Assembly (NCBI GenBank): GCA_020249925.1
Contig: JADCER010000012.1
Span: 372,001-436,000, forward strand
Source: Roseomonas sp.
Lineage (GTDB): Bacteria > Pseudomonadota > Alphaproteobacteria > Acetobacterales > Acetobacteraceae
Length of the DNA: 64,000 nucleotides
Reading direction: 5' to 3'
Shown: positions 25,567-34,257 of the stretch, in pieces
Layout of the letters: each line of letters begins with the position of its first letter
Numbering within the stretch: the first letter of the stretch is position 1
Translations under genes and position numbers: made by a program
The notes under the pieces: generated by a model
What the model saw: only the letters and a program-made list of their open reading frames with translations
The model's database searches: none
What the model was told of the DNA's origin: nothing

Positions 25567-25872
25567 ATGCCATTGGTTGAATCTGGGGGTGCGCCGTCAA
25601 ATACGGAAGCCCCCGCGGTGGATAAGGCCACCGCCAAGGCCCATTGGGCCAAAACATCCAGCCTGATGCTGCTGGTTCTGGGCATTTGGTTCTTCGCAAG
25701 CTTCGTGGTGCATTTGATCGCCCCCTCGCTCAACAGCATCCGCATTCTGGGCTTTCCCTTGGGCTTCTACATGGCCGCGCAGGGCAGCCTGATCATCTTC
25801 GTCGTTGCGCTTTTCTGGTTCGGCAAGCGCCAGAACCAGGTCGACGAAGAATTCGGCGTGCAGGAGGATTGA
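25567..25872 (+). CDS. DUF4212 small subunit of sodium:solute symporter
   Basis: A protein of 101 residues with two membrane helices (LMLLVLGIWFFASFVVHLIAP and MAAQGSLIIFVVALFWFGKRQ). This matches the DUF4212 family that accompanies VC_2705-type SSS transporters. GGAGGAGG sits upstream of the ATG, and the symporter starts four bases after the stop. It probably forms part of the transporter complex or helps its assembly. Confidence 0.9.
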   Translation: MPLVESGGAPSNTEAPAVDKATAKAHWAKTSSLMLLVLGIWFFASFVVHLIAPSLNSIRILGFPLGFYMAAQGSLIIFVVALFWFGKRQNQVDEEFGVQED

Positions 25873-25876
25873 TCCC

Positions 25877-27934
25877 ATGAGCGGAGCTTCCAAGGAAAAA
25901 GACCCCTTTATCGCCTCGCTCGGCAAGATTTATGCGGGCTATACGGGCGGTTTTGCGGCTTTCGTCGTCATCATCGCCATCCTCGAACAAATGGGCGTAC
26001 CGGATCGCGTTCTGGGTTACCTGTTCGTTGGCCTCACCATCGGCGTCTATGCCTATATCGGCATCATCAGCCGCACCCAGGCGGTCGCTGAATACTACGT
26101 CGCCGGGCGGCGCGTGCCTGCCCTTTATAATGGTATGGCAACCGGTTCTGACTGGATGTCGGCCGCAAGCTTCATCGGCATGGCGGGCAGCCTTTACGCC
26201 CTTGGCTATGGTGGCCTTGCCTTCATCCTGGGCTGGACCGGCGGTTACATGCTGGTCGCCATTCTGCTGGCGCCGTATCTGCGCAAATTCGGCCAGTACA
26301 CCGTGCCGGACTTCCTGGGCGCGCGTTATGGCGGCAATGCCGCCCGCCTGATTGGCGTGGTGATCCTGATCACCGCATCCTTCGTTTATGTCGTGGCGCA
26401 GATTGTTGGTGTTGGCATCATCACCCAGCGCTTCCTGGATGTGTCCTTCGGCGTTGCGGTGTTTGTGGGTCTGGCCGGCATTCTGGTCTGCTCCATGTTG
26501 GGCGGCATGCGCGCCGTCACCTGGACGCAGGTGGCGCAGTATATCGTGCTGATCATTGCCTATCTGATCCCGGCCTTCCTGATGTCGGCCAAGGTCACGG
26601 GCGTGCCGCTCCCGCAGGTCATGTATGGCTTCGCGCTGGAACGTATTGCTGAGTTGGAAAACGGCTTCCGTGCCGCGGGCATGACCCCGCCGCCCGGCGT
26701 GACCGGCTGGCATACCGCGCCCTTCATCGGGGCGAATGGGCAATTCTCGATGCCGGCGGCGATCAATTGGTTCGCGCTGGTCTTCTGCCTCATGGTCGGC
26801 ACGGCAGCGCTGCCGCATATTCTGATGCGCTACTTCACGACTCCTTCGGTGAAGGAAGCCCGTCAGTCCGTGGCGTGGTCGCTGTTCTTCATCTTCCTGC
26901 TGTACTTCACGGCGCCGGCCTATGCGGCCTTCGCCAAGGTGGAAATCTACCAGAACATTATCGGCCAGCCGATCGCGAGCCTGCCCGACTGGATCAAGAA
27001 CTGGCAGATCATCTCCCCCTATGGGGTGCCGTGGATCAACATTGTTGACGTCAACCGAGACGGCATTCTGCAATGGAATGAATTCCGCATCCATCCGGAC
27101 GTGGTGGTGCTTGCCACTCCGGAAATCGCGGGCCTGCCTTATGTGATCGCGGGTCTGGTGGCCGCGGGTGGTCTGGCAGCGGCGCTTTCAACCGCCGATG
27201 GTCTGTTGCTGGCACTCGCCAATGCGCTGTCGCATGACGTGTATTACAAGATGATTGACCGCAACGCGCCGACCGCGCGCCGGTTGGTTGTCTCACGCGT
27301 CTTGCTGCTGACCGTGGCGGTTGCCGCGGCCTGGACAGCAGGGAATGCCGGGGCGGATATTCTGTTCCTGGTGGCCTGGGCCTTCTCCATCGCTGCCGCG
27401 GGGCTTTTCGCGGCGCTGGTGATGGGGGTTTGGTACAAGAAAACGACCAATACCGCCGCCGTGATAGGTATGACGGTCGGCTATGTGGTGACCTTCGGCT
27501 ACATGATCCATTCGGAATGGTTCGGGCTGGATTTCATCCAGTTGTTTGGATCGAAGGATGCGATCATTGCCGCGGCACGGCAGGTGGGCAATATCAACCA
27601 GAACTTCACCTCGCCCGAATTGCGGGCGGAAGCGGCGGCCATTCTGGCCAATACTGCGGCGGTGAAGGATGGGGCGCTCGCTTGGCTCGGGAACATCTGG
27701 GGCAGCCCGATGACGACCGATACCGTGGTGCTGCGTAACCGGGTGACCGGGCGCATGTGGGGGATTGGCAGCATTTCCGCCGGTATCTTCGGCGTGCCGA
27801 TTTCCTTCCTGGTCATCTATGTGGTGTCGCAATTCACCACGGCGCCAAGCCAGGCGATGCAGGATTTCATTGACGATATCCGCATCCCGAAGGGTGGTGT
27901 CCGTCTTGCTGACAAGAGCGAGGCGGTGGAGTAA
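25877..27934 (+). CDS. Sodium:solute symporter, VC_2705/ActP-like
   Basis: A protein of 685 residues from ATG 25877. It has about 13-14 membrane helices with SSS signatures: EYYVAGRRVPALYNGMATG near the N-terminus, ILVCSMLGGMRAVTWTQVAQY, and LAAALSTADGLLLALANALSHD. Relatives take up acetate and other short-chain carboxylates with Na+. A canonical EF-hand-like loop lies in a hydrophilic segment at residues 391-402 (DVNRDGILQWNE). Neighbouring DUF4212, DUF294, exonuclease and prpE genes fit an acetate/propionate uptake module. Confidence 0.92.
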   Translation: MSGASKEKDPFIASLGKIYAGYTGGFAAFVVIIAILEQMGVPDRVLGYLFVGLTIGVYAYIGIISRTQAVAEYYVAGRRVPALYNGMATGSDWMSAASFIGMAGSLYALGYGGLAFILGWTGGYMLVAILLAPYLRKFGQYTVPDFLGARYGGNAARLIGVVILITASFVYVVAQIVGVGIITQRFLDVSFGVAVFVGLAGILVCSMLGGMRAVTWTQVAQYIVLIIAYLIPAFLMSAKVTGVPLPQVMYGFALERIAELENGFRAAGMTPPPGVTGWHTAPFIGANGQFSMPAAINWFALVFCLMVGTAALPHILMRYFTTPSVKEARQSVAWSLFFIFLLYFTAPAYAAFAKVEIYQNIIGQPIASLPDWIKNWQIISPYGVPWINIVDVNRDGILQWNEFRIHPDVVVLATPEIAGLPYVIAGLVAAGGLAAALSTADGLLLALANALSHDVYYKMIDRNAPTARRLVVSRVLLLTVAVAAAWTAGNAGADILFLVAWAFSIAAAGLFAALVMGVWYKKTTNTAAVIGMTVGYVVTFGYMIHSEWFGLDFIQLFGSKDAIIAAARQVGNINQNFTSPELRAEAAAILANTAAVKDGALAWLGNIWGSPMTTDTVVLRNRVTGRMWGIGSISAGIFGVPISFLVIYVVSQFTTAPSQAMQDFIDDIRIPKGGVRLADKSEAVE

Positions 27935-28006
27935 CAAATCTCCGCCCCGGCGGAGACAATATTGGGGCGGTTGCGGAAACGCAGCCGCCCCAGCATTTAG
28001 GGTGTC

Positions 28007-28327
28007 ATGGAAAGCAATTTCATCCTTGGCTACCTGCCCTTTTGGGTGGTGACCTATTTCCTGGCGCTGACTGCCTGGGGCTGCCTGGGGCGCTTCATGA
28101 TGCAATTCTTCATGACGCCGACCAATAGCAATTACATCTGGCGCGGCTTTCAGATGCTCACCAATTGGGCGGTCGGGACCGCCGAGCGGCTGGTGCCTTC
28201 CTATGTCTCGCCGCCCTTTCTGCCGCTGGTTGCGGCCTTTTGGCTTTTCGCGCTGCGCATGATCTTCGGCTTGGTCATGGTTGGGCTTGGTTATGCGCCA
28301 CGCATCAGCCCGCCAGGGGCGGGGTAG
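28007..28327 (+). CDS. Small membrane protein downstream of symporter
   Basis: A protein of 106 residues with two clear helices (YLPFWVVTYFLALTAWGCLG and LPLVAAFWLFALRMIFGLVMVGLGY). The middle part is amphipathic with many aromatics. It is not recognised beyond a vague YggT-like look. It lies 72 bases after the symporter and six bases before another small membrane gene, so the pair may belong to the symporter operon. Confidence 0.7.
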   Translation: MESNFILGYLPFWVVTYFLALTAWGCLGRFMMQFFMTPTNSNYIWRGFQMLTNWAVGTAERLVPSYVSPPFLPLVAAFWLFALRMIFGLVMVGLGYAPRISPPGAG

Positions 28328-28332
28328 CCGCC

Positions 28333-28626
28333 ATGATGACCCCGCAAAACCTTTTCGTGGCGACGGTTGCGACCTGCCTGCTGAATGGCATGATCAGCCC
28401 GACCCTGCCGATTGTCTGGCATCTCTATCCCGTCTGGCTGCCGGAGCTTTTGCCGCCGACGAAGGAGGTTGTGTTTTACGGCGCTTCCCTGATTGTTTCG
28501 ACCGCGACCCTGCTGCTCTCTGCCGTGCCAGCGGCGATTTCTGAGCGGCTGGGCCTTAGCCTTGATAGGGCGATGATGGTCTGGTTCGGCACCGCGCTTT
28601 TGCTGGTGCTGATGGGATTGGGCTGA
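28333..28626 (+). CDS. Small membrane protein, function unknown
   Basis: A protein of 97 residues from ATG 28333 (MMTPQNLFVATVATCLLNGM). Helices are predicted at the start, at VVFYGASLIVSTATLLLSAVPAAI, and at MVWFGTALLLVLMGLG. An in-frame reading from 28165 would overlap the upstream gene and is rejected. No function can be assigned. It is probably cotranscribed with 28007-28327. Confidence 0.7.
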   Translation: MMTPQNLFVATVATCLLNGMISPTLPIVWHLYPVWLPELLPPTKEVVFYGASLIVSTATLLLSAVPAAISERLGLSLDRAMMVWFGTALLLVLMGLG

Positions 28627-28680
28627 GGCGGACTTCCCGGAAAAGACTGCTTTCACCCCGCGGCGCATAGGGCTAGGCTC

Positions 28681-29097
28681 ATGCGCACCGCACCTGGATC
28701 CACCGGGGGCACCGCGCATGAGGGCCATGGCTTGGAACGGCTTGAGGCAATGGCGGATCTGGTCATCCGGCGCGCGGTCGGCTTTGCGAGCTTGGCCATC
28801 GTGCTGGTCGTGCTCTCGCTTTCCTTCCAGCTTGCCTTGGCGCTGCGTTCCGGCGCCATGCTGGTGACCCTGCTTTGGCTGATTGTGCTGCTCAAACTCG
28901 TCTATGTGCCAAGCCAGGATATGCGCCATAGCGAGATCTGGCTGATGGTGGCGGAACGCCATTCCCCGGACGCGCTGCCGATGCAGAACGCCATGCGCCA
29001 GGCCTTCGCGAATAGGCTCCGCTGGCATGCGGATAGGATCGGCGCCTTTGCCCTGACGCTTTGGGGATTTTATCTGCTGGTGAGTGTTGTGACCTGA
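28681..29097 (+). CDS. Hypothetical membrane protein
   Basis: A protein of 138 residues with two central helices (VGFASLAIVLVVLSLSFQLALAL and GAMLVTLLWLIVLLKLVYVP) and one C-terminal helix (IGAFALTLWGFYLLVSVVT). The loop between carries RHSEIWLMVAERH and an Arg/His-rich stretch. No family is recognised. ATG 28681 may be too early; an internal ATG at MADLVIRRAV would also work. It is separated from the symporter group by 54 bases. Confidence 0.6.
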   Translation: MRTAPGSTGGTAHEGHGLERLEAMADLVIRRAVGFASLAIVLVVLSLSFQLALALRSGAMLVTLLWLIVLLKLVYVPSQDMRHSEIWLMVAERHSPDALPMQNAMRQAFANRLRWHADRIGAFALTLWGFYLLVSVVT

Positions 29098-29230
29098 GGG
29101 GCTTGGTTTTCTCCGGCCCCGCATGCGAAGTTTGCGGCGATGGCTCAAAAATGATTTTCTGAACTGACGCTGCGCTGCCCGGTCAGCCGATGCCGATCGT
29201 CCAGTACTATCGCCCCATCACCTCAAACCC

Positions 29231-31105
29231 GTGAGCCTTTCAGCCATGAAGAAGCCGCCCAAAGACACCACGGCGAGATTGCTTGAAGCGCTTACACTAC
29301 TCAAGAAGGGTGATATTGCTGGCGCCGAGGCGATTTGTCTTGGGATCCTCAGGCAGCAGTCGCTGCACCCCGAAGCACTTCATTTTTCGGGCTTGATCGC
29401 CTTGCGGGCAGGCCGTTTCGATCAAAGTGTGACTCGTCTGAAGCGAGCGGCGGCGGTTGCGCCCAAAAACCCGGATGTTCACGCCAATTTGGGGCTCGCC
29501 TTGATGAGGCTGGGCCGTAACGAGGAGGCCGCTTTAAGTTATGAGCGTAGCTTAACCCTTAGCCCAAACGAAACGGGTGCAAGGTTCAATTACGGCTTAC
29601 TTCTTTTGCAAATGGGACGTTACGCTGACGCCATCAGCACCTTTGACGTTGTCATTAGTCGTGAAGTGGATCATGCCGAAGCCCATTACAATCGCAGCTG
29701 TGCATTAAGCGAGCTTAATCGGCTAGAGGAAGCTTTGGCTGCGCAGCAAAAAGCGCTTGGCCTGCAACCGGATTCGGCCGTCTACTTGTCTGCTGCGGCA
29801 GCCACGCTCTGCCTGTTGAAGCGATACAATGAGGCTGAGCCTTTGATCCAAAAGGCCCTGACGCGCCAGCCGGGCATGGAATTGGCGCTCCTGTGCCTGG
29901 TGGATGTCCTTCGTTCGCGTGGTGAGCTGCAGGAAAGCCTTGAGGTGGCGGAAAGACTCATCGCGGAACACCCTCAGTCGTTGCAGGGGCACATCAGGCG
30001 TAGCCGGATCCTGATCCTGCTGGGGCAGCCCGAAAGCGCCCTTGATCTGTCAGCGTTTTCACGAAACATCGCGCCCCATGATCCAATTACCCACGTCAAT
30101 CACGGTTTTATCCTGGCCGCGCTGAACCGGCTTGAAGAAGCGCTGGTCTTTTATGATCGAGCGCTTGAGTTGAAGCCTGATGACTCTGAAGCAAGTTACA
30201 ATCGGGCCTTTGCCCTGCTGGCGCTTGGACGATTGGAAGAAGGCTGGCGCGCCTACGAATGTCGTAACGCGCGCCAAAACACGGTAGCGATCCGCGACTA
30301 TTCAAAGCCCTTGTGGCTGGGCAAGGAGCAGATCAGCAATCGTCGCCTTTATGTCTATTGCGAACAGGGCTTGGGTGACACCATTCATTTCAGTCGCTAT
30401 GCCCTGTTGGGCGCTGAGGCCGGTGCAAAGGTGTTTCTTGCGGTACAAGCGCCTTTGAAGCGCCTTTTCGGGAACTTCCATCCGGCGGTCACAATCCTTG
30501 ATCGGGACGAAGCGCCACCCGATTTCGATCTGCATTGTCCGCTGCTTAGCCTGCCACTCGCCTTTGGAACCACACTTGGAAATATTCCGGCATGGCCCAA
30601 TGGCTATCTGAGCACCCCCATTGAGGCAACGGCGCTTTGGCTTCCACGCTTGCCAACGGGGCGGCGGCGTATCGGCTTGGTCTGGAGCGGTAGCCCCACC
30701 CACACCAATGACGCCAATCGTTCTGTGGCGCTTGCGCGGCTTTCACCACTATTTCGATCAGGTGATGTCTGGGTTTCGCTTCAGAAGGAGGTGCGCGCAG
30801 CCGATCAGAAAGCTTTGCACGCCTCAGGCCTATGTGATCTGACCGCTGAGCTTGCTGATTTTGCTGATACGGCGGCGCTGATCGCCGGTCTTGATCTGGT
30901 GATTACGGTGGATACTTCGGTCGCACATCTGGCTGCGGCGCTTGGGAAGCCCGTTTGGCTCATGCTGCCATTTGCGCCGGATTTCCGCTGGCTGCTCGAT
31001 CGGGAGGATTCGCCCTGGTACCCAAATATGCGCTTGTTCCGGCAAGAGCGTCCTGGCGATTGGGAAGGGGTCGTTCGGCGAATCGGTGCGGCGCTTCAGC
31101 CCTGA
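29231..31105 (+). CDS. TPR protein with glycosyltransferase-9-like C-terminus
   Basis: A protein of 624 residues (GTG 29231; ATG 29246 is an alternative). Residues about 10-340 are tandem tetratricopeptide repeats (for example NPDVHANLGLALMRLGRNEEA, then DSEASYNRAFALLALGRLEEG). The C-terminal part has EQGLGDTIHFSRYA, GLVWSGSPTHTNDANRS and VDTSVAHLAAALGKPVWLML, the last typical of GT9/heptosyltransferase-like folds. Such TPR-GT proteins often modify surface glycans or flagellin. Third-position GC is lower than in neighbours (codons such as AAC, TTA, CTT, CAA are common), which suggests acquisition by transfer. No glycan genes are nearby. Confidence 0.85.
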   Translation: MSLSAMKKPPKDTTARLLEALTLLKKGDIAGAEAICLGILRQQSLHPEALHFSGLIALRAGRFDQSVTRLKRAAAVAPKNPDVHANLGLALMRLGRNEEAALSYERSLTLSPNETGARFNYGLLLLQMGRYADAISTFDVVISREVDHAEAHYNRSCALSELNRLEEALAAQQKALGLQPDSAVYLSAAAATLCLLKRYNEAEPLIQKALTRQPGMELALLCLVDVLRSRGELQESLEVAERLIAEHPQSLQGHIRRSRILILLGQPESALDLSAFSRNIAPHDPITHVNHGFILAALNRLEEALVFYDRALELKPDDSEASYNRAFALLALGRLEEGWRAYECRNARQNTVAIRDYSKPLWLGKEQISNRRLYVYCEQGLGDTIHFSRYALLGAEAGAKVFLAVQAPLKRLFGNFHPAVTILDRDEAPPDFDLHCPLLSLPLAFGTTLGNIPAWPNGYLSTPIEATALWLPRLPTGRRRIGLVWSGSPTHTNDANRSVALARLSPLFRSGDVWVSLQKEVRAADQKALHASGLCDLTAELADFADTAALIAGLDLVITVDTSVAHLAAALGKPVWLMLPFAPDFRWLLDREDSPWYPNMRLFRQERPGDWEGVVRRIGAALQP

Positions 31106-31558
31106 AGGCGCATGTGTAGCCTTTTTGTAGGCGGCTGCCCGCGGCGCGAATCATGGGCCGCCCGTGGCCAAGGGCGGGAAAATGCGCGGCCAGGATGCGG
31201 CTCAGGGTCTCTGTCGCCCCAGTTTTTCGCCTTGGCCAAGGCAGGTCGGCCCAAGCCTGAAGCGGTCAGGCGGAGGGCCTTTCCCTTACGCGCGAAGGAC
31301 CGGCGCGCAGCCTGGCATCTTCCTCATGTTTTGGGCATTTCCTATTCCCAGGATGCAAGCCCCAAGTCTCCCAGTCAGAAGCCCAAGGTTTCTGCGCAGC
31401 GAAGCCGCGACTTGCTCAGGCCTTCTGCGGCGCCGTGGCGCGCCTGGGCACTTGCTCTTGGGCGTTGAGTTACTTATCTGTCACATACTAGACACATATC
31501 CCGTCCTCGGCCCCCAAAAGGCGTCGGGCGCGGCAGGGAAGAAACAGGGAGACAAGAG
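31106..31558. other. 453-base gap with no supported gene
   Basis: Two overlapping plus-strand readings exist here (31112-31468 and 31164-31658), but they are Arg/Pro/Gly-rich without domain signal and one runs into the next gene, so I call neither. A Pho-box-like double repeat is at 31478-31495. The rest shows nothing I can support. Confidence 0.5.
31478..31495 (+). promoter_or_regulatory. Possible Pho box upstream of the transporter block
   Basis: CTGTCAC-ATAC-TAGACAC: the first heptad fits the PhoB half-site CTGTCAT at six of seven positions, the second at only three, with the standard four-base spacer. It lies 63 bases before the first gene of the block (31559), a usable distance. It is a weak match, offered because a phosphonate-type importer is downstream. 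Confidence 0.3.
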
Positions 31559-32032
31559 ATGGTGGATCAACATAAGGGCAAGCCGGATGGCATTGAAATG
31601 GGGCTGCTCTTTGGCGGTATTGCCTTGGTTTTGGTGGCCTATTTGCTGCCGGCCGTGACCTTTGGGGCCCCGCGCAGCGGGTCTGTGCATGGGCTTTCCA
31701 TCTTCAGCAAGCTGCCGTTGATGAGCGCGATTGCCTTTATCGGCATGGCGGCGGCGGTGGCGACTCGCTATATGCCATCACTTGAGAAATTCGCCGAACA
31801 GGCTGCGGTTGTCGCCATTCTGCTGGTGTTGGCGCCCGCCTTGATCGGCTTCATGATGGCTCTCGACCCCTGGACCGGCCTGCGCCAGACCATGCTTAAA
31901 ACGGCCAATGCCCGCACCGTGATGGTGAACCCGAGCTTTGCCTATATCCCGCTTTTCGCAGGGGCGACGATGATGGCGTTTTCACTCCGCCGGCGGATGC
32001 GCCGTTCGGCCGAGGCCGCAGTCGCTGCCTGA
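31559..32032 (+). CDS. Four-helix membrane protein before the ABC cluster
   Basis: A protein of 157 residues. Helices: GLLFGGIALVLVAYLLPAV, LPLMSAIAFIGMAAAVATRY, AAVVAILLVLAPALIGFMMAL and SFAYIPLFAGATMMAFSLRR. The N-terminus is short and hydrophilic and the C-terminus basic. GGGAGACAAGAG precedes the ATG. I do not recognise it. It is followed by 133 bases with an imperfect UUCG-loop hairpin (32067-32090) and then the first binding-protein gene, so it may or may not share that transcript. Confidence 0.7.
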   Translation: MVDQHKGKPDGIEMGLLFGGIALVLVAYLLPAVTFGAPRSGSVHGLSIFSKLPLMSAIAFIGMAAAVATRYMPSLEKFAEQAAVVAILLVLAPALIGFMMALDPWTGLRQTMLKTANARTVMVNPSFAYIPLFAGATMMAFSLRRRMRRSAEAAVAA

Positions 32033-32066
32033 GGCAGGTTTCGGGCAAAATTCCGATTTTTCATGG

Positions 32067-32090
32067 CGTGAGAGCCTTCGGGCCCTCACG
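32067..32090 (+). terminator. Imperfect UUCG-loop hairpin
   Basis: CGTGAGAGCC (32067-32076) pairs with GGCCCTCACG (32081-32090) around TTCG, with one A-C mismatch. There is no T tail, so it could be an RNA-processing hairpin or a weak terminator after the 31559 gene. Confidence 0.45.
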
Positions 32091-32165
32091 TCATGCATTG
32101 CCAAGCCCCCCCGGCCTTGCGAAAAGGCGGTCATAAAAGCGTCACAAAACAAGAGGGAGCTTACC

Positions 32166-33197
32166 ATGTTCACCAGAAAACTGGCTTTGGCGGCGATTGC
32201 CTTGGGCGTGATCGGTTTCGGGCAAGCCGCGCAGGCGCAGGGTTCGCTCAATCTTTATTGCTCGGTGCAGAATGAATGGTGCCAGGCGATTGTCACCAAT
32301 TTCCAGCGCGATACGGGCATTCGGGTGAATATGACGCAGCGCGGTTCCGGCGAGAGCCTGGCCGCCATCCGGGCCGAGGCGCAGAATCCGCGCGCCGATG
32401 TCTGGTTTGGTGGCACGGGGGACCCGCATCTGGCAGCCGCTGAGGAGAACCTGACCCAGGCCTATGAAAGCCCGAATAATGCGCAGTTGCAGCCCTGGGC
32501 GCTGACGCAATGGCGCCAATCCCAGCAGCGCGCGATTGGTGTTTACGCGGGCGCCATCGGCTTTGGCATCAATACGGAATTGCTGGCGCGCAAGAATATC
32601 GCGCCGCCGGCGTGCTGGGCGGATTTGCTGGATGCGCGCTTCCGGGGCGAAATCCAGATGGCCAATCCGAATTCATCGGGCACGGCTTATGTGGTGATTG
32701 CGACCCTGGTGCAGTTGATGGGTGAGGACCCGGCCTTTGATTACCTGCGCCGCCTGCATCCCAATGTGAATGCCTATACCCGTTCCGGCACCGCGCCCAT
32801 CAAGGCCGTGGCGCGCGGCGAAACCGGCGTGTCGCTTTCCTTCGTGCATGATGCGGTGACGGAACGTAATGCCGGCTTCCCTGTGGCTTACGCCACACCC
32901 TGCGAGGGTACGGGCTATGAAATCGGGTCCATGTCCATCATTCGCGGTGCGCGCAACCTGCCGCAGGCGCGCCGCTTTTATGATTGGGCGCTGACCGCGC
33001 CGGCGCAGCAGCTTGGCTTTGATGCGGGTGGCCAGTTGCAAACCCCGTCCAACCGCAACGCACCGCTGCCGCCCAATGCGCCTGATCTCTCAAAAATTCG
33101 CCTGATTGACTATGATTTCGCGAAATTTGGCCAGGCTTCTGAACGGCGCCGGCTGATTGCGCGCTGGGATCGTGACGTCGGCGCCCTGCCACGCTGA
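32166..33197 (+). CDS. ABC transporter substrate-binding protein, paralogue 1
   Basis: A protein of 343 residues. It has a Sec signal peptide with probable cleavage AQA|QG after Ala24. The mature protein is a family 1 extracellular solute-binding protein of the AfuA/FbpA/PotD-like group, with NPNSSGTAYVVIATLVQ in the hinge region. A CX6C pair at 32 and 39 is shared by all three neighbouring paralogues. The double Tyr that binds ferric iron in FbpA is not seen where expected (LSFVHDAV instead), which argues against iron. The phosphonate importer downstream makes a phosphonate such as 2-aminoethylphosphonate a plausible ligand, by inference. GAGGGAG precedes the ATG. Confidence 0.9.
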   Translation: MFTRKLALAAIALGVIGFGQAAQAQGSLNLYCSVQNEWCQAIVTNFQRDTGIRVNMTQRGSGESLAAIRAEAQNPRADVWFGGTGDPHLAAAEENLTQAYESPNNAQLQPWALTQWRQSQQRAIGVYAGAIGFGINTELLARKNIAPPACWADLLDARFRGEIQMANPNSSGTAYVVIATLVQLMGEDPAFDYLRRLHPNVNAYTRSGTAPIKAVARGETGVSLSFVHDAVTERNAGFPVAYATPCEGTGYEIGSMSIIRGARNLPQARRFYDWALTAPAQQLGFDAGGQLQTPSNRNAPLPPNAPDLSKIRLIDYDFAKFGQASERRRLIARWDRDVGALPR

Positions 33198-33213
33198 CGC
33201 CGGGGGGGCCGCC

Positions 33214-34239
33214 ATGAAAACGCGTCTTCGCCTGCTGGCCGGCTTCGCGGCCCTGGCCCTTTCTGCCCTGCCCGCGGCGGCGCAGGGCAGCCTTACCATG
33301 GTTTGCGCGCCGGCGGCTGATTGGTGTGAGGCGATTGCCGCCGCCTTTCAGCGCGATACCGGCATTCGCGTGGCCATGACGCGCAAATCATCCGGCGAAA
33401 TCCTGGCGCAAATCCGCGCCGAGGCGCAGAACCCGCGCACTGATATCTGGTTTGGCGGTTCGGCCGAGACGCATTTTTCCGCCGCTGAGGGTAATCTGCT
33501 GCAGCCCTATACCTCGCCCAATATGGCGGGGCTGCATGATTGGGCGAAGCGCGTGCATGCCATGTCGGGTGAGCGCTGCGTTGGCGTTTCATCGGGCGCC
33601 ATTGGCCTTGCCTGGAACCGCGAATTGATGGCGCGCAAGAACCTGCCTTTGCCGCGAAGCTGGGCGGATATGCTTAACCCGGCCTATCGTGGCGAAATTC
33701 AATTGCCCAATCCGAATTCTTCCGGCACCGCCTATACGATCATCGCCGGGCTCATCCAGCTTTGGGATGAGGATCGCGCCTTTGATTATTTGCGCCGGCT
33801 GCATTCGAATGTGAATGCCTATACGCGTTCAGGTGCGGCACCGATGCAGGCTGTATCGCGAGGGGAGACCGCGTTGGCTGTCAGCTTCAATATGGAAGTC
33901 GCTTCCATGCAGCAGGCGGGCTTTCCGATTGACCTAGCCTATCCAGAAGAGGGCACTTCTTACGAAGTGGCCTGCATGTCCATCATGCGTGGCGCGCGCA
34001 ACCTGCCTCAGGCACGGCGCTTTTATGATTGGTATCTGACGCCGGCGGCCATGGATATCGGCCCCAGGGTCAATCAATGGCATGTGCCGGCGCATAAGGG
34101 TGCCACGCCCGATCCGCGCATTCCGGACCTGAGCCAGGTGAAGCTGATTGATTATGATTTCGCTGCCTTCGGGGAAAGCAATCGGCGCCGCCAAATCCTG
34201 CAAAGATGGGAGAGGGAAATCGGTTCGCTGCCGCGCTAA
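33214..34239 (+). CDS. ABC transporter substrate-binding protein, paralogue 2
   Basis: A protein of 341 residues from ATG 33214 (MKTRLRLLAGF), with a signal peptide ending AAA|QG. It is the most divergent of the three paralogues. The ligand-region segment reads AVSFNMEVASMQQ where the other two have SFVHDA or SFVHNA, and the PCEGTGYE motif is replaced by PEEGTSYE. CX6C (31 and 38) and NPNSSGTAY are kept. It lies 16 bases after paralogue 1. The change in the putative ligand segment suggests a different substrate delivered to the same permease. Confidence 0.9.
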   Translation: MKTRLRLLAGFAALALSALPAAAQGSLTMVCAPAADWCEAIAAAFQRDTGIRVAMTRKSSGEILAQIRAEAQNPRTDIWFGGSAETHFSAAEGNLLQPYTSPNMAGLHDWAKRVHAMSGERCVGVSSGAIGLAWNRELMARKNLPLPRSWADMLNPAYRGEIQLPNPNSSGTAYTIIAGLIQLWDEDRAFDYLRRLHSNVNAYTRSGAAPMQAVSRGETALAVSFNMEVASMQQAGFPIDLAYPEEGTSYEVACMSIMRGARNLPQARRFYDWYLTPAAMDIGPRVNQWHVPAHKGATPDPRIPDLSQVKLIDYDFAAFGESNRRRQILQRWEREIGSLPR

Positions 34240-34257
34240 AAACCCGGGAGAAAAAAC

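Noticed and set aside
31112-31658. Two overlapping plus-strand ORFs in the 31.1-31.6 kb gap
   Set aside because: Arg/Pro/Gly-rich composition with no domain signal, and one overlaps the 31559 gene in another frame; typical of chance ORFs in GC-rich DNA.
32128-32145. CGGTCAT-AAAA-GCGTCAC, a Pho-box-like repeat just before the first binding-protein gene
   Set aside because: It ends only 20 bases before the ATG, leaving no room for a -10 box and the visible ribosome site; the second heptad matches poorly.
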